From Anaerotruncus colihominis (lineage in GTDB: Bacteria > Bacillota > Clostridia > Oscillospirales > Ruminococcaceae): a stretch of 64,000 nt of DNA. A program made the translations under genes and the position numbers. The stretch spans positions 2,852,001-2,916,000 of the forward strand of contig CP102255.1 in assembly GCA_025146135.1 (NCBI GenBank), in the 5' to 3' direction. The notes below the pieces were generated by a model, which worked only from the letters and a program-made list of their open reading frames with translations, had not been told where the DNA came from and ran no database searches. Shown here in pieces: positions 1 to 7,095 of this stretch. The first letter of the stretch is position 1. Each line of letters starts with the position of its first letter.

Positions 1-72
1 AATGACGCGCTGGACGCGCAGCTTGTCACGCGGCGAAAGCGCGCTGTCAGCCCGATCGTTCTTTTTCGCCAT
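1..72 (-). CDS. 5' end of an unidentified protein (partial)
   Basis: An ATG at 72-70 follows a GGAGGA ribosome binding site and opens a frame that stays open to the window edge (24 codons, beginning MAKKNDRADS). It starts 2 nt after the spoVT stop codon, so it is probably co-transcribed with spoVT. In Bacillus a polysaccharide flippase gene (yabM) follows spoVT, but the 24 residues visible here are charged and too few to assign any family. Confidence 0.6.
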   Translation of the reverse strand, partial: MAKKNDRADSALSPRDKLRVQRVI

Positions 73-74
73 CG

Positions 75-614
75 CTATTCCTCCATTTGGCGGCCAAGGA
101 ATGACGCGCCTGCCTGGATCAGCTTGATCTCCGTTTCGGTAGCCGGCGCCGGGCTGTCCCCTGCCAGGAACATCAGGCTTCCGCAGACATCGCCCGCAGC
201 AACAATCGGCGCCTGGGCAAGCGCATAGCGGTCGACTCCCTCGACCGGCTGCATCTTCTTACCGTCGGCTGTGACAGCGAAGCTGCGCCGCTGCTCCATC
301 ATCTCCTCCAGGGCAGGCGATACGCGGCGTTCGATCAGCTCCTTCTTTGGGACGCCCGCGACGCTGATCACATGGTCGCGGTCACATACGATCACAGGAT
401 AACCGGCCGTCTTGCTGAGTACCTCGGCATACTGTCCGGCAAAGGCGGACAGTTCCCCGATCGGACTGTATTTTTTAAAAATTACCTGTCCATCGTTATC
501 AGTATATATTTCCAGTGGGTCGCCTTCCCGGATGCGCATCGTCCGACGAATTTCCTTCGGGATAACTACGCGCCCAAGATCATCGATCCGTCTCACAATT
601 CCTGTGGCTTTCAC
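75..614 (-). CDS. spoVT: Stage V sporulation protein T (SpoVT)
   Basis: SpoVT is a transcription regulator of late forespore (sigma-G) genes. The protein is 179 aa, close to the ~178 aa usual for the family. Residues 1-50 form the SpoVT/AbrB swapped-hairpin DNA-binding domain (GIVRRIDDLGRVVIPKEIRR), and residues ~55-179 form the GAF-like effector domain. The start is GTG at 614, 9 nt after a GGAGG ribosome binding site. The next gene starts directly after its stop. The assignment is firm because both domains and the length match. Confidence 0.95.
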   Translation of the reverse strand: MKATGIVRRIDDLGRVVIPKEIRRTMRIREGDPLEIYTDNDGQVIFKKYSPIGELSAFAGQYAEVLSKTAGYPVIVCDRDHVISVAGVPKKELIERRVSPALEEMMEQRRSFAVTADGKKMQPVEGVDRYALAQAPIVAAGDVCGSLMFLAGDSPAPATETEIKLIQAGASFLGRQMEE

Positions 615-648
615 TTCTTATTACCTCCAAAAGCATGTTTAGGTTTCC

Positions 649-677
649 TTGAACAATCGGAATATTCCTTTGTTCAA
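649..677. promoter_or_regulatory. Inverted repeat upstream of spoVT
   Basis: TTGAACAA (649-656) and TTGTTCAA (670-677) form a perfect 8-bp inverted repeat with 13 nt between the arms, about 35 nt upstream of the spoVT start. It could be an operator for SpoVT autoregulation or another regulator. No clear sigma-G promoter was found. The rest of 678-868 is AT-rich and shows no gene. Confidence 0.35.
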
Positions 678-868
678 ACAAATCCTGATCGATATCAGAT
701 AAAAAGATTGGGATGATGTATTTGATACTTTTGACAGTAGATAGTATCCGCAAAATTTCCTTTGCTATGCTGTGTTTTCCATTGATTATAATGGAAATTT
801 TTTTGGATACTGTCAGAGCCTGCCGGTGGATTTTTTATCCGGAGGTTATGGAAAGCTCACATAGCTGA

Positions 869-903
869 AAAGGGACGCCAATCCATTGGATTGGCGTCCC
901 TTT
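869..903 (-). terminator. Intrinsic terminator of the dehydrogenase gene
   Basis: A perfect 16-bp stem (869-884 with 888-903) has a 3-nt loop. Read on the minus strand it ends in TTTT. It lies about 50 nt downstream of the stop codon of the minus-strand dehydrogenase gene. Confidence 0.85.
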
Positions 904-951
904 GTCATCGCTATTATTTTGCAGCCTTCACCGCTTTGCAGCGGACCAAAA

Positions 952-1989
952 TCAGTCAACGTACATGTGCATAGGCCAAGCCAGATACTCAAGCTCATCC
1001 AGCTTTTCAGCAGTGATATAACCGGCCGGCGCATTTAGAATTGTAGGAATGCGGTTGACAACCGACGCGCAGGTGTGCGCGGGAGTATCCGGCTTTTTCA
1101 GTGTGAACACTGTATCCGGCTCGCCTTTGATCGTCCAGTCGCACATATCGCCGTCGTCCGGTCCATAAACCTTGCCGATGCACTGCGTCTCGATCACAAC
1201 GCCCTGGAACGTCTCAGTCGTCACAACGGCGCTCATGCCGATGCAGTTGCCCTTTGGAATTGTCTCGCCCGTCGTCTCGCACCACAAATCCTGATCATAG
1301 AAATACGGCACACACTTTTGACTGTTCGATTTGATGGTCAAGCCCAGCTTGTTGCACAGCGCCTCGTTGGAATTCCAGACATATGCGGGCTCCAGTGTGG
1401 TCGGATGCGCAATCTGCTCCTCAAACTGCTCCGGCGTCAATCCAACGCCGTGCGCCTTGGCCAGGGCGAGTCCATAATCCTCAACGTTGTAGCTGACCGC
1501 GCCCTCAATGCGATCAATGCGATGAACAGCGCCAGCGACAGTTCCGATCCAGTTGACCCAGAAAATGTCCTGCATACCGGTGCCGGCGATTGTGCAGCCA
1601 TTTTCCTTGGCCATCTTGTCAAGACGGTTGGTGATAGCGGCCGAGGTCGTCCATGGATAAATAGCTTCCTCACAGGTGGTAATAACGTTGATGCCGCGGG
1701 ACAGGCATTTTTCAAAATGCTGCACCATATCAGGCATAAAGCTGAACAGTGTCACGACCGCAATATCGGCGTCGCATTCGTCCAGCACAGCGTCGGCGTC
1801 ATTTCGAATGGGAACATTGAGCTTAACACCCAGCCCGGCGTAATCGCCAACATCCATTCCGACAATAGCCGGATTGACGTCGATGGCGCCAACAATCTCC
1901 GCGCCCTTCTCATAGAGATACCGCAGCGTATATTTTGACATCTTTCCGCAGCCATATTGCACCACGCGGATTTTTTCACGATTGATCAT
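952..1989 (-). CDS. NAD(P)-dependent dehydrogenase of the 2,4-diaminopentanoate dehydrogenase / DapB-like type
   Basis: This is a 345-aa Rossmann-fold protein with an N-terminal nucleotide-binding segment ([19 protein letters not shown]). Its overall plan resembles 2,4-diaminopentanoate dehydrogenase (Ord) and dihydrodipicolinate-reductase-like amine dehydrogenases of Clostridia. Ord acts in ornithine fermentation, but no other ornithine-pathway gene lies in this window, so the substrate is open. The ATG at 1989 is preferred over an upstream in-frame start because AGGG lies 8 nt before it. The gene is preceded by a 19-bp-spacer promoter of the type remodelled by MerR proteins and by the MerR gene itself. 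Confidence 0.7.
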   Translation of the reverse strand: MINREKIRVVQYGCGKMSKYTLRYLYEKGAEIVGAIDVNPAIVGMDVGDYAGLGVKLNVPIRNDADAVLDECDADIAVVTLFSFMPDMVQHFEKCLSRGINVITTCEEAIYPWTTSAAITNRLDKMAKENGCTIAGTGMQDIFWVNWIGTVAGAVHRIDRIEGAVSYNVEDYGLALAKAHGVGLTPEQFEEQIAHPTTLEPAYVWNSNEALCNKLGLTIKSNSQKCVPYFYDQDLWCETTGETIPKGNCIGMSAVVTTETFQGVVIETQCIGKVYGPDDGDMCDWTIKGEPDTVFTLKKPDTPAHTCASVVNRIPTILNAPAGYITAEKLDELEYLAWPMHMYVD

Positions 1990-2039
1990 TGTAAAATCCC
2001 TCACTTTCTGAATATTCAAGCGATGTTGATTGTGAATTC

Positions 2040-2070
2040 AGTGTAACTGTTGTAGCAGGTATAAGGTCAA
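2040..2070 (-). promoter_or_regulatory. MerR-type promoter and operator for the dehydrogenase gene
   Basis: On the minus strand -35 TTGACC (2070-2065) and -10 TACACT (2045-2040) are separated by 19 bp, the over-long spacer typical of MerR-activated promoters. The spacer region carries ACCTTATACCTGCTACAAC (2067-2049). This 19-mer recurs with two substitutions in front of the MerR gene, which ties the regulator to this target. Confidence 0.75.
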
Positions 2071-2091
2071 TCCGCAAATCTGCCATTTTTT

Positions 2092-2934
2092 TCACAATCT
2101 TTTTGTGCAAAACTCTATGGGCACCTGAAGCCGGAGAAACATCTTGCGTTCATCCGGCAGAGAAATGGGCATGTCCGTAATCACTTCGCACAGGTAGTCC
2201 CCGCTTATTATATAATGCTGCGCTTCAATATATTCCAGCAAGCGGTGCGCATAATCCTTTTCTTTATAGAAATCATCACAATATATACAGGCATAGCTGG
2301 CTGCAGGAAAAATCGTAATCAGCTCGGAAGAAACAAATTCCGGATTGACAAATACAAATACCTCTGTGGAATAAAACAAGCGTTTATCCAGATATGTCCG
2401 GCGCAGCACAGTGCCGGCGTTGCAAAAATAAATCTGAGGCAAATCGTCCTCCAATAGACCCTTTTTCAACTGGCGCAGAAGGGATTCATAGGTGTCAAGG
2501 TCGTGCTCGTAAAAATTGACGCCGGTATCCAGTACATAGGCCTGGCGCGCCGGCATGTATTCCAACTGAAGAACGCCATCCGGCGGAGCCGAACGGTAAA
2601 AAGCCAGGCTTTCCAGGGTGCGGCGCACAGCACTTCTGCGGCATTGGAGCGCGCGCATTTCCTCCATAAGCTGCCGGTCCCTGTCGCGCAACGCCCGTTC
2701 AACGCCTTCAATATCACGTGTTTTTAACTGCTGTCTAATTTCCTTGAGGCTGATGCCAAGCGATTTCATGTACTGAATGACATCCAACTCCACACTCTGT
2801 TTGATATCATAATAACGGTAGCCATTTTCTTTTCGTACACAAGGGCACAGCAGCCCCTCCCGGTCATACAGGCGCAGGGTCTGTTCCGACACATGATTTA
2901 AGCGCGCCATTTCCCCCACTGTCAGCAGATGCAT
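2092..2934 (-). CDS. MerR-family transcriptional regulator with GyrI-like effector domain
   Basis: This is a 280-aa protein. Residues 1-70 are a MerR winged helix (LTVGEMARLNHVSEQTLRLY, then YRYYDIKQ), residues ~75-115 a helical dimerisation segment, and residues ~120-280 a BmrR/GyrI-like ligand-binding domain. Such regulators sense lipophilic or cationic small molecules and activate promoters with 19-20-bp spacers. The start ATG has AAGGAGG before it. The downstream dehydrogenase gene has a promoter with the same operator sequence, so the two probably form a regulator-target pair. Confidence 0.88.
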   Translation of the reverse strand: MHLLTVGEMARLNHVSEQTLRLYDREGLLCPCVRKENGYRYYDIKQSVELDVIQYMKSLGISLKEIRQQLKTRDIEGVERALRDRDRQLMEEMRALQCRRSAVRRTLESLAFYRSAPPDGVLQLEYMPARQAYVLDTGVNFYEHDLDTYESLLRQLKKGLLEDDLPQIYFCNAGTVLRRTYLDKRLFYSTEVFVFVNPEFVSSELITIFPAASYACIYCDDFYKEKDYAHRLLEYIEAQHYIISGDYLCEVITDMPISLPDERKMFLRLQVPIEFCTKRL

Positions 2935-2954
2935 GAAATCACCCTCCTTGTCAT

Positions 2955-2973
2955 GTTATAGCAGGTGTAAGGT
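2955..2973 (-). promoter_or_regulatory. Second copy of the MerR operator, in front of the MerR gene
   Basis: Minus-strand ACCTTACACCTGCTATAAC differs from the copy at 2049-2067 at two positions. Here the element includes a TATAAC -10-like hexamer 20 nt before the start codon of the regulator, suggesting autoregulation. Confidence 0.65.
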
Positions 2974-3622
2974 TTTTCATAATTTCATCATAACACAAAC
3001 CCGGTTGATTTGTCAGGCATAACAGGCCATTTTTTACAGATTGTCTGGAATGGCTGGAAGCCCTCAAAATTGCATCCCCTAGGAGTGATTGAGAAGTATA
3101 AAACTTCATGTGCTTCCGACGCACCACAATCATAAGCAAAATAGGCGACGCTCGAAGTTTTGCGCATGTGGAGCGGGACCGCCACGCGCTTTAATTCCAG
3201 AGCGTGCCGCCAAAGGCGGCACATGGCCATTTTGTTATGCATTTGCATAGCAAAAAAAGACACGGCAGTCAGAATGAATGCCGTGTCCAAATATAGTAAA
3301 GGGATATGAAAGGCCTGTAGAGCGACCTTGCAACCGTTTGCGGGCGGGCACGGCCGATACGAATGAAACACCATGAAAAAACGGTGATATGATATCGGCA
3401 CACCGACGCTTGTCATTAAAAAGAAAATCCGCTATAATAAAAAAATAACGCCCGCTGAAAAGCGCATAGATATAAAACGGTGGGGGACAGAAACCGGCCG
3501 GCGGGATGCAGGCCGATCTCTGTATGAAATCAAAGGGGATCCATGATTGATCTAAGGGATCTATAGACCACAGGTACAATCCCCCTTAACCGTCCTTTCG
3601 CTAATATATATCAATTATTCAT
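2974..3622. other. Intergenic region without a supported gene
   Basis: About 650 bp between the MerR gene and the first XRE gene contain only unconvincing open frames (up to 142 codons on the minus strand, no ribosome binding sites, no recognisable protein signature). A good minus-strand terminator at 3252-3287 suggests that something is transcribed leftward from ~3290-3600, possibly a non-coding RNA. A small hairpin (TGCCGCC-AAA-GGCGGCA) lies near 3206-3222. Confidence 0.4.
3252..3287 (-). terminator. Orphan intrinsic terminator
   Basis: On the minus strand a 9-bp stem GACACGGCA/TGCCGTGTC (3287-3279 with 3267-3259) is followed directly by seven T residues (3258-3252). No credible protein-coding gene ends just upstream of it. 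Confidence 0.7.
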
Positions 3623-3651
3623 ATTTTATCGTATTAGATAACAATTGTCAA
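3623..3651. repeat. 29-bp element, copy 1, upstream of XRE gene 1
   Basis: A 29-bp AT-rich sequence beginning ATTTTATCG and ending TGTCAA recurs at 4052-4080 with 24 of 29 positions identical. Each copy precedes one of two tandem XRE-family genes, so it is a candidate operator or part of the duplicated unit. Copy 1 overlaps an ACAATT...AATTGT inverted repeat. Confidence 0.55.
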
Positions 3652-3723
3652 GATAATTGTTGTTATATATCGAAATTTGTTCTAAAAATCGTAAACTCAC
3701 ACGATCCAAAACGGGTGACCGAT

Positions 3724-4047
3724 ATGCTTGAGAGAATCAAAGCGCTTTGTAAGCATTCATGTATCACGATAACCGAGCTGGAGCGCAAAGCCGGACTTGG
3801 TCGAAGCACCATCCGCTTTTGGGACAATCATCCGCCAGCGGTCGATAAGGTGGCCAAGGTTGCTCGTTATTTTGATGTTTCTGTTGATTATCTGATTGGG
3901 AACACGGATAATCCGCAGTCACACAAGAATGCCGGAGACGCAATGTATGATTTTATCCGTTCCCTGGAGCTGCTCTCCCGCGCAACCTCCGAGGTCCAGG
4001 AGCACTTGGATCATCTTCTCAACTATTCCATTGATGAAAAAGATTAG
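3724..4047 (+). CDS. XRE-family DNA-binding protein, copy 1
   Basis: A 107-aa protein beginning MLERIKALCKHS with an N-terminal Cro/C1 helix-turn-helix (ITELERKAGLGRSTIRFWDN, then PAVDKVAKVARYFDVSVDYL) and a short C-terminal helix. The motif ending VDYLIGNTD is typical of small Clostridial XRE repressors. A GTG at 3715 is an alternative start, and neither has a strong ribosome binding site. The next gene is a close paralogue. The target is unknown; autoregulation via the 29-bp element is inference. Confidence 0.85.
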   Translation: MLERIKALCKHSCITITELERKAGLGRSTIRFWDNHPPAVDKVAKVARYFDVSVDYLIGNTDNPQSHKNAGDAMYDFIRSLELLSRATSEVQEHLDHLLNYSIDEKD

Positions 4048-4051
4048 TTTT

Positions 4052-4080
4052 ATTTTATCGCATTATATACCGAATGTCAA
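4052..4080. repeat. 29-bp element, copy 2, upstream of XRE gene 2
   Basis: Second copy of the element at 3623-3651 (24/29 identical). It begins 4 nt after the stop codon of XRE gene 1 and lies 45 nt before XRE gene 2. Confidence 0.55.
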
Positions 4081-4125
4081 CAAAATTTGCGTCTTTTATT
4101 TGAATTTGAAGGTGAATATTTGCGT

Positions 4126-4422
4126 ATGATTGACCGTATCGCCGCCCTTTGTCAGCAGAAAAATATCAGTATCACAAGGCTGGAACGCGAAGTCAACCTT
4201 GGCAGAAGCACCATACGATATTGGGACAACCATCCGCCCGCAGTCGATAAGGTCGCCAAGGTTGCCCGGTATTTCGGCGTATCCGTTGATTATCTGATCG
4301 GCAATACCGACGATCCGTATTCTCATCAATCAGAACGGTCAAAAATCGCCGAGGCCCTGAAGGAAGTTCAGGCCTATATCGGACAAAAGCTTGCGACGCT
4401 CAATCAGCAGGATCTGGAATAA
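4126..4422 (+). CDS. XRE-family DNA-binding protein, copy 2
   Basis: A 98-aa paralogue of the preceding gene: residues 1-65 share almost the whole helix-turn-helix (WDNHPPAVDKVAKVARYF is identical), while the C-terminal tail differs. A TTG at 4120 with AAGGTG before it is an alternative start giving two extra residues. The gene and its upstream 29-bp element appear to be a tandem duplication of the neighbouring unit. It is followed by a long hairpin terminator shared with the converging BMC operon. Confidence 0.85.
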   Translation: MIDRIAALCQQKNISITRLEREVNLGRSTIRYWDNHPPAVDKVAKVARYFGVSVDYLIGNTDDPYSHQSERSKIAEALKEVQAYIGQKLATLNQQDLE

Positions 4423-4426
4423 AATT

Positions 4427-4466
4427 GGAATGCTCCGCCGGGACGGTTGTCCCAGCGGAGCATTCC
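4427..4466. terminator. Bidirectional hairpin between XRE gene 2 and the BMC operon
   Basis: GGAATGCTCCGC (4427-4438) pairs with GCGGAGCATTCC (4455-4466), with an inner GGGAC/GTCCC stem. It sits between convergent genes ending at 4422 and 4478. The plus-strand side has a T-run at 4474-4478. Confidence 0.75.
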
Positions 4467-4477
4467 GCTTAACTTTT

Positions 4478-5269
4478 TCAGGGGCTGTCTGAAAGCAGCA
4501 AAGCCGCCCCGGCTTTCGCAGGCTGTTCCCAGCCCTCCATGCGCCGCATAGCCTCCAGCCGGGCCACGCCGACACGGACAGCGCCTGCACACAGCAGCGA
4601 TGAGATTTCATCAAAGCTTTTAACCGGTCCGCTTGCTTTCACGGCGGCCTGTTCGCCGATCAGCTCCATAGCCACACGCACATCGCCCGGATCGGTACAG
4701 CGGCGCAGTGCAATCCCGGCCGCACCACAGCGCCGCACCGCTGTCATCACCTGCTCAAGCTCCGCTGCCGACAGCGTCTTGAAATCGATCAGTATGGACA
4801 GGATGCGTCCGCCGGACTGGGCCAGACGCGCCAGCTCCTCCAGCGCGGCCCGCTCTGAGGCCAGCGCGCCCGACTTGACCGCCGCCAGATCGAGCGCGAC
4901 CTCCAACTCATCCGCTCCGGCCTCTATGCAGTCCTTTACGAGCGCCGTGCGCGCCCGCGGCGTCAGCGCGCCCCACGGATGCCCCACCGCCGCGGTCAAA
5001 ACGGTCGGGCTGCCGCTCAACAGCCGCCGTCCAAGCGGCAAAAAATACGGCGGGAGCGTCACCGCCGCCGCACCGAGCATGCGTGCCTGACGGCACGCAT
5101 GCTCTATTTGTCCCTGTGTGCAAAGCGCAGACAGAAGCTCGAGCGAAACGGCTCCCGGCACGGTGGACGACTCCGGCCATCGCTGCGCCCGGCCGCCGCC
5201 AGGTCCTTTGCCGCGGGCGGCGCGCAGCATCTGCTGCTCCACCACGCTTACAATCTCATGCCGTTCCAT
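4478..5269 (-). CDS. DeoC (DERA)-like protein with N-terminal encapsulation-peptide-like helix; Schiff-base lysine missing
   Basis: A 263-aa protein related to deoxyribose-phosphate aldolase. GADELEVALDLAAVKSG (118-134) matches the DERA GATEVDMVINVGALKDG region, and VKASGPVKS (210-218) keeps the second active-site lysine (K211). The segment that normally reads FVKTSTGF, carrying the Schiff-base lysine, is instead GAAGIALRRCTD (182-193), with no lysine between 164 and 211. Activity as an ordinary aldolase is therefore doubtful. Residues 1-20 (MERHEIVSVVEQQMLRAARG) form an amphipathic helix, followed by a Gly/Pro-rich linker, the layout of BMC encapsulation peptides. The start ATG has GGGAGG 8 nt upstream. 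It is the last gene of the shell operon. Confidence 0.8.
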   Translation of the reverse strand: MERHEIVSVVEQQMLRAARGKGPGGGRAQRWPESSTVPGAVSLELLSALCTQGQIEHACRQARMLGAAAVTLPPYFLPLGRRLLSGSPTVLTAAVGHPWGALTPRARTALVKDCIEAGADELEVALDLAAVKSGALASERAALEELARLAQSGGRILSILIDFKTLSAAELEQVMTAVRRCGAAGIALRRCTDPGDVRVAMELIGEQAAVKASGPVKSFDEISSLLCAGAVRVGVARLEAMRRMEGWEQPAKAGAALLLSDSP

Positions 5270-5325
5270 GGCCGTGCCCTCCCTTTCTGCCAAAGCAACG
5301 CACACAGCTTTTGACGTTTTAAAAT

Positions 5326-5613
5326 TTAAAAATAGCTTTTTATTTCACCGTCAAGACAAATGCTGTCCAAAATGCCGCAGATTGTCATATCCGCGATCAC
5401 ATGTTTTCCCAGAAAGATGGCCGATGCGCCGCCGTCTGTGCTTACGAGTACCACGTCGCCCACGCCTGCCTGCGCTGCGTCAAAGACAACGGCGTTTTCC
5501 CCTGTCCGGCGTCCCGCGCCGTCCAGAAAATCGACAATCATCAGCTTTTGTCCCGCATGGCTTGGGTCCTTGACCGTGGACACAATATTGCCTACAACCT
5601 GCGCGACCCGCAC
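5326..5613 (-). CDS. BMC vertex protein, EutN/CcmL family (1 of 3)
   Basis: A 95-aa protein of the EutN/CcmL pentamer family, which caps the vertices of microcompartment shells. It shows the family start (VAQVVGNIVSTVKDPSHAGQ), a central hydrophobic barrel and the end ADMTICGILDSI. It starts with GTG at 5613, with GGAG 7 nt upstream, and begins 4 nt after the preceding BMC-H gene. The two other EutN-family genes in this operon are clearly diverged from it. Confidence 0.93.
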   Translation of the reverse strand: MRVAQVVGNIVSTVKDPSHAGQKLMIVDFLDGAGRRTGENAVVFDAAQAGVGDVVLVSTDGGASAIFLGKHVIADMTICGILDSICLDGEIKSYF

Positions 5614-5617
5614 AGAA

Positions 5618-5896
5618 TCACTCCTTCAAGGCGGGAAGGATCGCCTCGACCTCGTCGGCCGGCGACGGAATCACATGCACGCCATACACCTCGCCGACGC
5701 GCTTGGCGGCGGCAGCGCCCGCCTCCACAGCGGCCTTCACCGCGCCCACATCGCCGCGGACCATCACCGTGACAAGCCCGGAACCGATCTGCTCCTTGCC
5801 CACAAGCGTGACGTTTGCTGCTTTGACCATCGCGTCGGCCGCTTCGATCGCGCCAACCAGCCCACGTGTCTCAACCATACCAAGCGCTAATTTCAT
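5618..5896 (-). CDS. BMC-H hexameric shell protein (1 of 2)
   Basis: A 92-aa single BMC domain of the PduA/EutM/CcmK type that tiles shell facets. It has the edge motif [12 protein letters not shown], the pore-side stretch [20 protein letters not shown] and the C-terminal VHVIPSP. The ATG at 5896, 8 nt after GGAG, is preferred to the GTG three codons upstream. It is nearly identical to the BMC-H at 6197-6472 (about ten substitutions), and an EutN gene lies between the two. The canonical length and motifs leave no doubt about the family. Confidence 0.96.
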   Translation of the reverse strand: MKLALGMVETRGLVGAIEAADAMVKAANVTLVGKEQIGSGLVTVMVRGDVGAVKAAVEAGAAAAKRVGEVYGVHVIPSPADEVEAILPALKE

Positions 5897-5908
5897 TTCA
5901 AACACTCC

Positions 5909-6190
5909 TTAATTTATATCATTTGGAATCGCGATATGACAGGTATCGATGATCCCGGCAATCGACGCGTCGGACGGCACCAGCTCGCGCCGGAATACCT
6001 GTGCCGCATGTTCGGAGCCGATCAGATAGACCAGATCGCCCTGGCCGGCCTGGCCGGTTGAATCGGCCGCCACAATCATCCTGGTGCGTCTGCCCTTTTC
6101 AATAAGCTGCACCACCAGCAGCGGGATGTTTTTCAGCCCTTCTGTTTTGACGGTTGATACCACCCGGCCGGTCACCTCGCCGATATACAT
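5909..6190 (-). CDS. BMC vertex protein, EutN/CcmL family (2 of 3)
   Basis: A 93-aa EutN/CcmL-type protein (MYIGEVTGRVVSTVKTEGL at the start, VPSDASIAGIIDTCHI near the end). It sits between the two BMC-H genes with 12- and 6-nt gaps, consistent with one polycistron. In the CcmL fold the GLKNIPLLVVQLI segment is the first long strand pair. Different EutN paralogues in one operon usually mean mixed or specialised vertices. Confidence 0.93.
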   Translation of the reverse strand: MYIGEVTGRVVSTVKTEGLKNIPLLVVQLIEKGRRTRMIVAADSTGQAGQGDLVYLIGSEHAAQVFRRELVPSDASIAGIIDTCHIAIPNDIN

Positions 6191-6196
6191 ACAGCC

Positions 6197-6472
6197 TTAC
6201 TCCTTGACAGGCAGAATCGCCTCGACATCCTCGTGCGGCGAAGGGATCACATGCACGCCGTACAATTCGCCCACATTTTTCACGGCGGCCGCCCCCGCTT
6301 CAACCGCGGCTTTCACCGCGCCCACATCGCCGCGGACCATCACCGTGACAAGCCCGGAGCCGATCTGCTCCCTGCCCACGAGCGTGACGTTTGCAGCTTT
6401 CACCATCGAATCGGCCGCCTCGATCGCACCGATCAAGCCGCGTGTCTCAACCATACCGAGTGCTAATTTCAT
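6197..6472 (-). CDS. BMC-H hexameric shell protein (2 of 2)
   Basis: A 91-aa BMC domain, almost a duplicate of the BMC-H at 5618-5896: same [12 protein letters not shown] start and the same [19 protein letters not shown] core, with differences mainly at the C-terminus ([12 protein letters not shown] versus [13 protein letters not shown]). The ATG at 6472 is 8 nt after AGGAGG; the ATG at 6478 is too close to it. This looks like a tandem duplication or gene conversion within the operon. Confidence 0.96.
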   Translation of the reverse strand: MKLALGMVETRGLIGAIEAADSMVKAANVTLVGREQIGSGLVTVMVRGDVGAVKAAVEAGAAAVKNVGELYGVHVIPSPHEDVEAILPVKE

Positions 6473-6549
6473 TGTCATATCCTCCTGTTGTTATAAAATC
6501 GGATGCTGTCCCTATCATTTCCGGCCCTTCATCCGTCCGGCTTTTGAAC

Positions 6550-7095
6550 TTAATACAATGACCTGATCATATCGGGATGCGGCGCGGGGATCACAACGCT
6601 GTCATTCATCAGCCCAGCCGTCCCTTCGACGGCACGCGCAGCGTCGATCGCGGCCTGCACGGAGGCGATCTCGCCGGTGAGGGCAATGAACGATTTCCCG
6701 CCAAGCCCGCGCCCGAGGCGCACCTCCATCAGCCGCACGTCGGCGGCCTTGGCGGCCGCATCGGCTGCCAGCACGGCCGCGCAAAGCGAAAACACCTCTA
6801 TCACACCCACCGACGCGACCCGGCCGATCTCCGTGCAGGCGTTGATCGCCCGGGGCACCTGGGGATGGATATTCGCGACAAACATGCTGTCCACCAGTTT
6901 TTCACCGCCGGACAGCTTGCCGGCCTCGACGCTCTCGCGCACGGCGGCCGCCTCTCCGGTGACAAGCACAATGTATTTGCCCGCGCAAACCGGTTGCGCG
7001 GTGACAAGCTCCACAGCGGCCGCCTTGAGCATGGCGTCCCCCGCCTGCACGCCGGCCGGGATGCTGGTCAACTCAATCATACCTAAAGCGTTCAT
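6550..7095 (-). CDS. pduT: BMC-T tandem-domain shell protein, PduT-like
   Basis: A 181-aa protein with two BMC domains (about 1-90 and 91-181, the second starting SVGVIEVFSLCAAVLAADAA). Cys37 in the motif QPVCAGK matches the pore cysteine of PduT, which in that family binds a central 4Fe-4S cluster and is thought to pass electrons across the shell. Its start overlaps the PduS stop (ATGA at 7095-7092), matching the known pduS-pduT partnership. The symbol follows the best-characterised relative; the cluster itself is inferred from the cysteine. Confidence 0.9.
   Translation of the reverse strand: MNALGMIELTSIPAGVQAGDAMLKAAAVELVTAQPVCAGKYIVLVTGEAAAVRESVEAGKLSGGEKLVDSMFVANIHPQVPRAINACTEIGRVASVGVIEVFSLCAAVLAADAAAKAADVRLMEVRLGRGLGGKSFIALTGEIASVQAAIDAARAVEGTAGLMNDSVVIPAPHPDMIRSLY

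Noticed and set aside
2988-3579. Minus-strand frames of 114 and 142 codons between the MerR and XRE genes
   Set aside because: No suitable start sites, mixed hydrophobic/basic composition and no similarity recognised; an RNA is more plausible.
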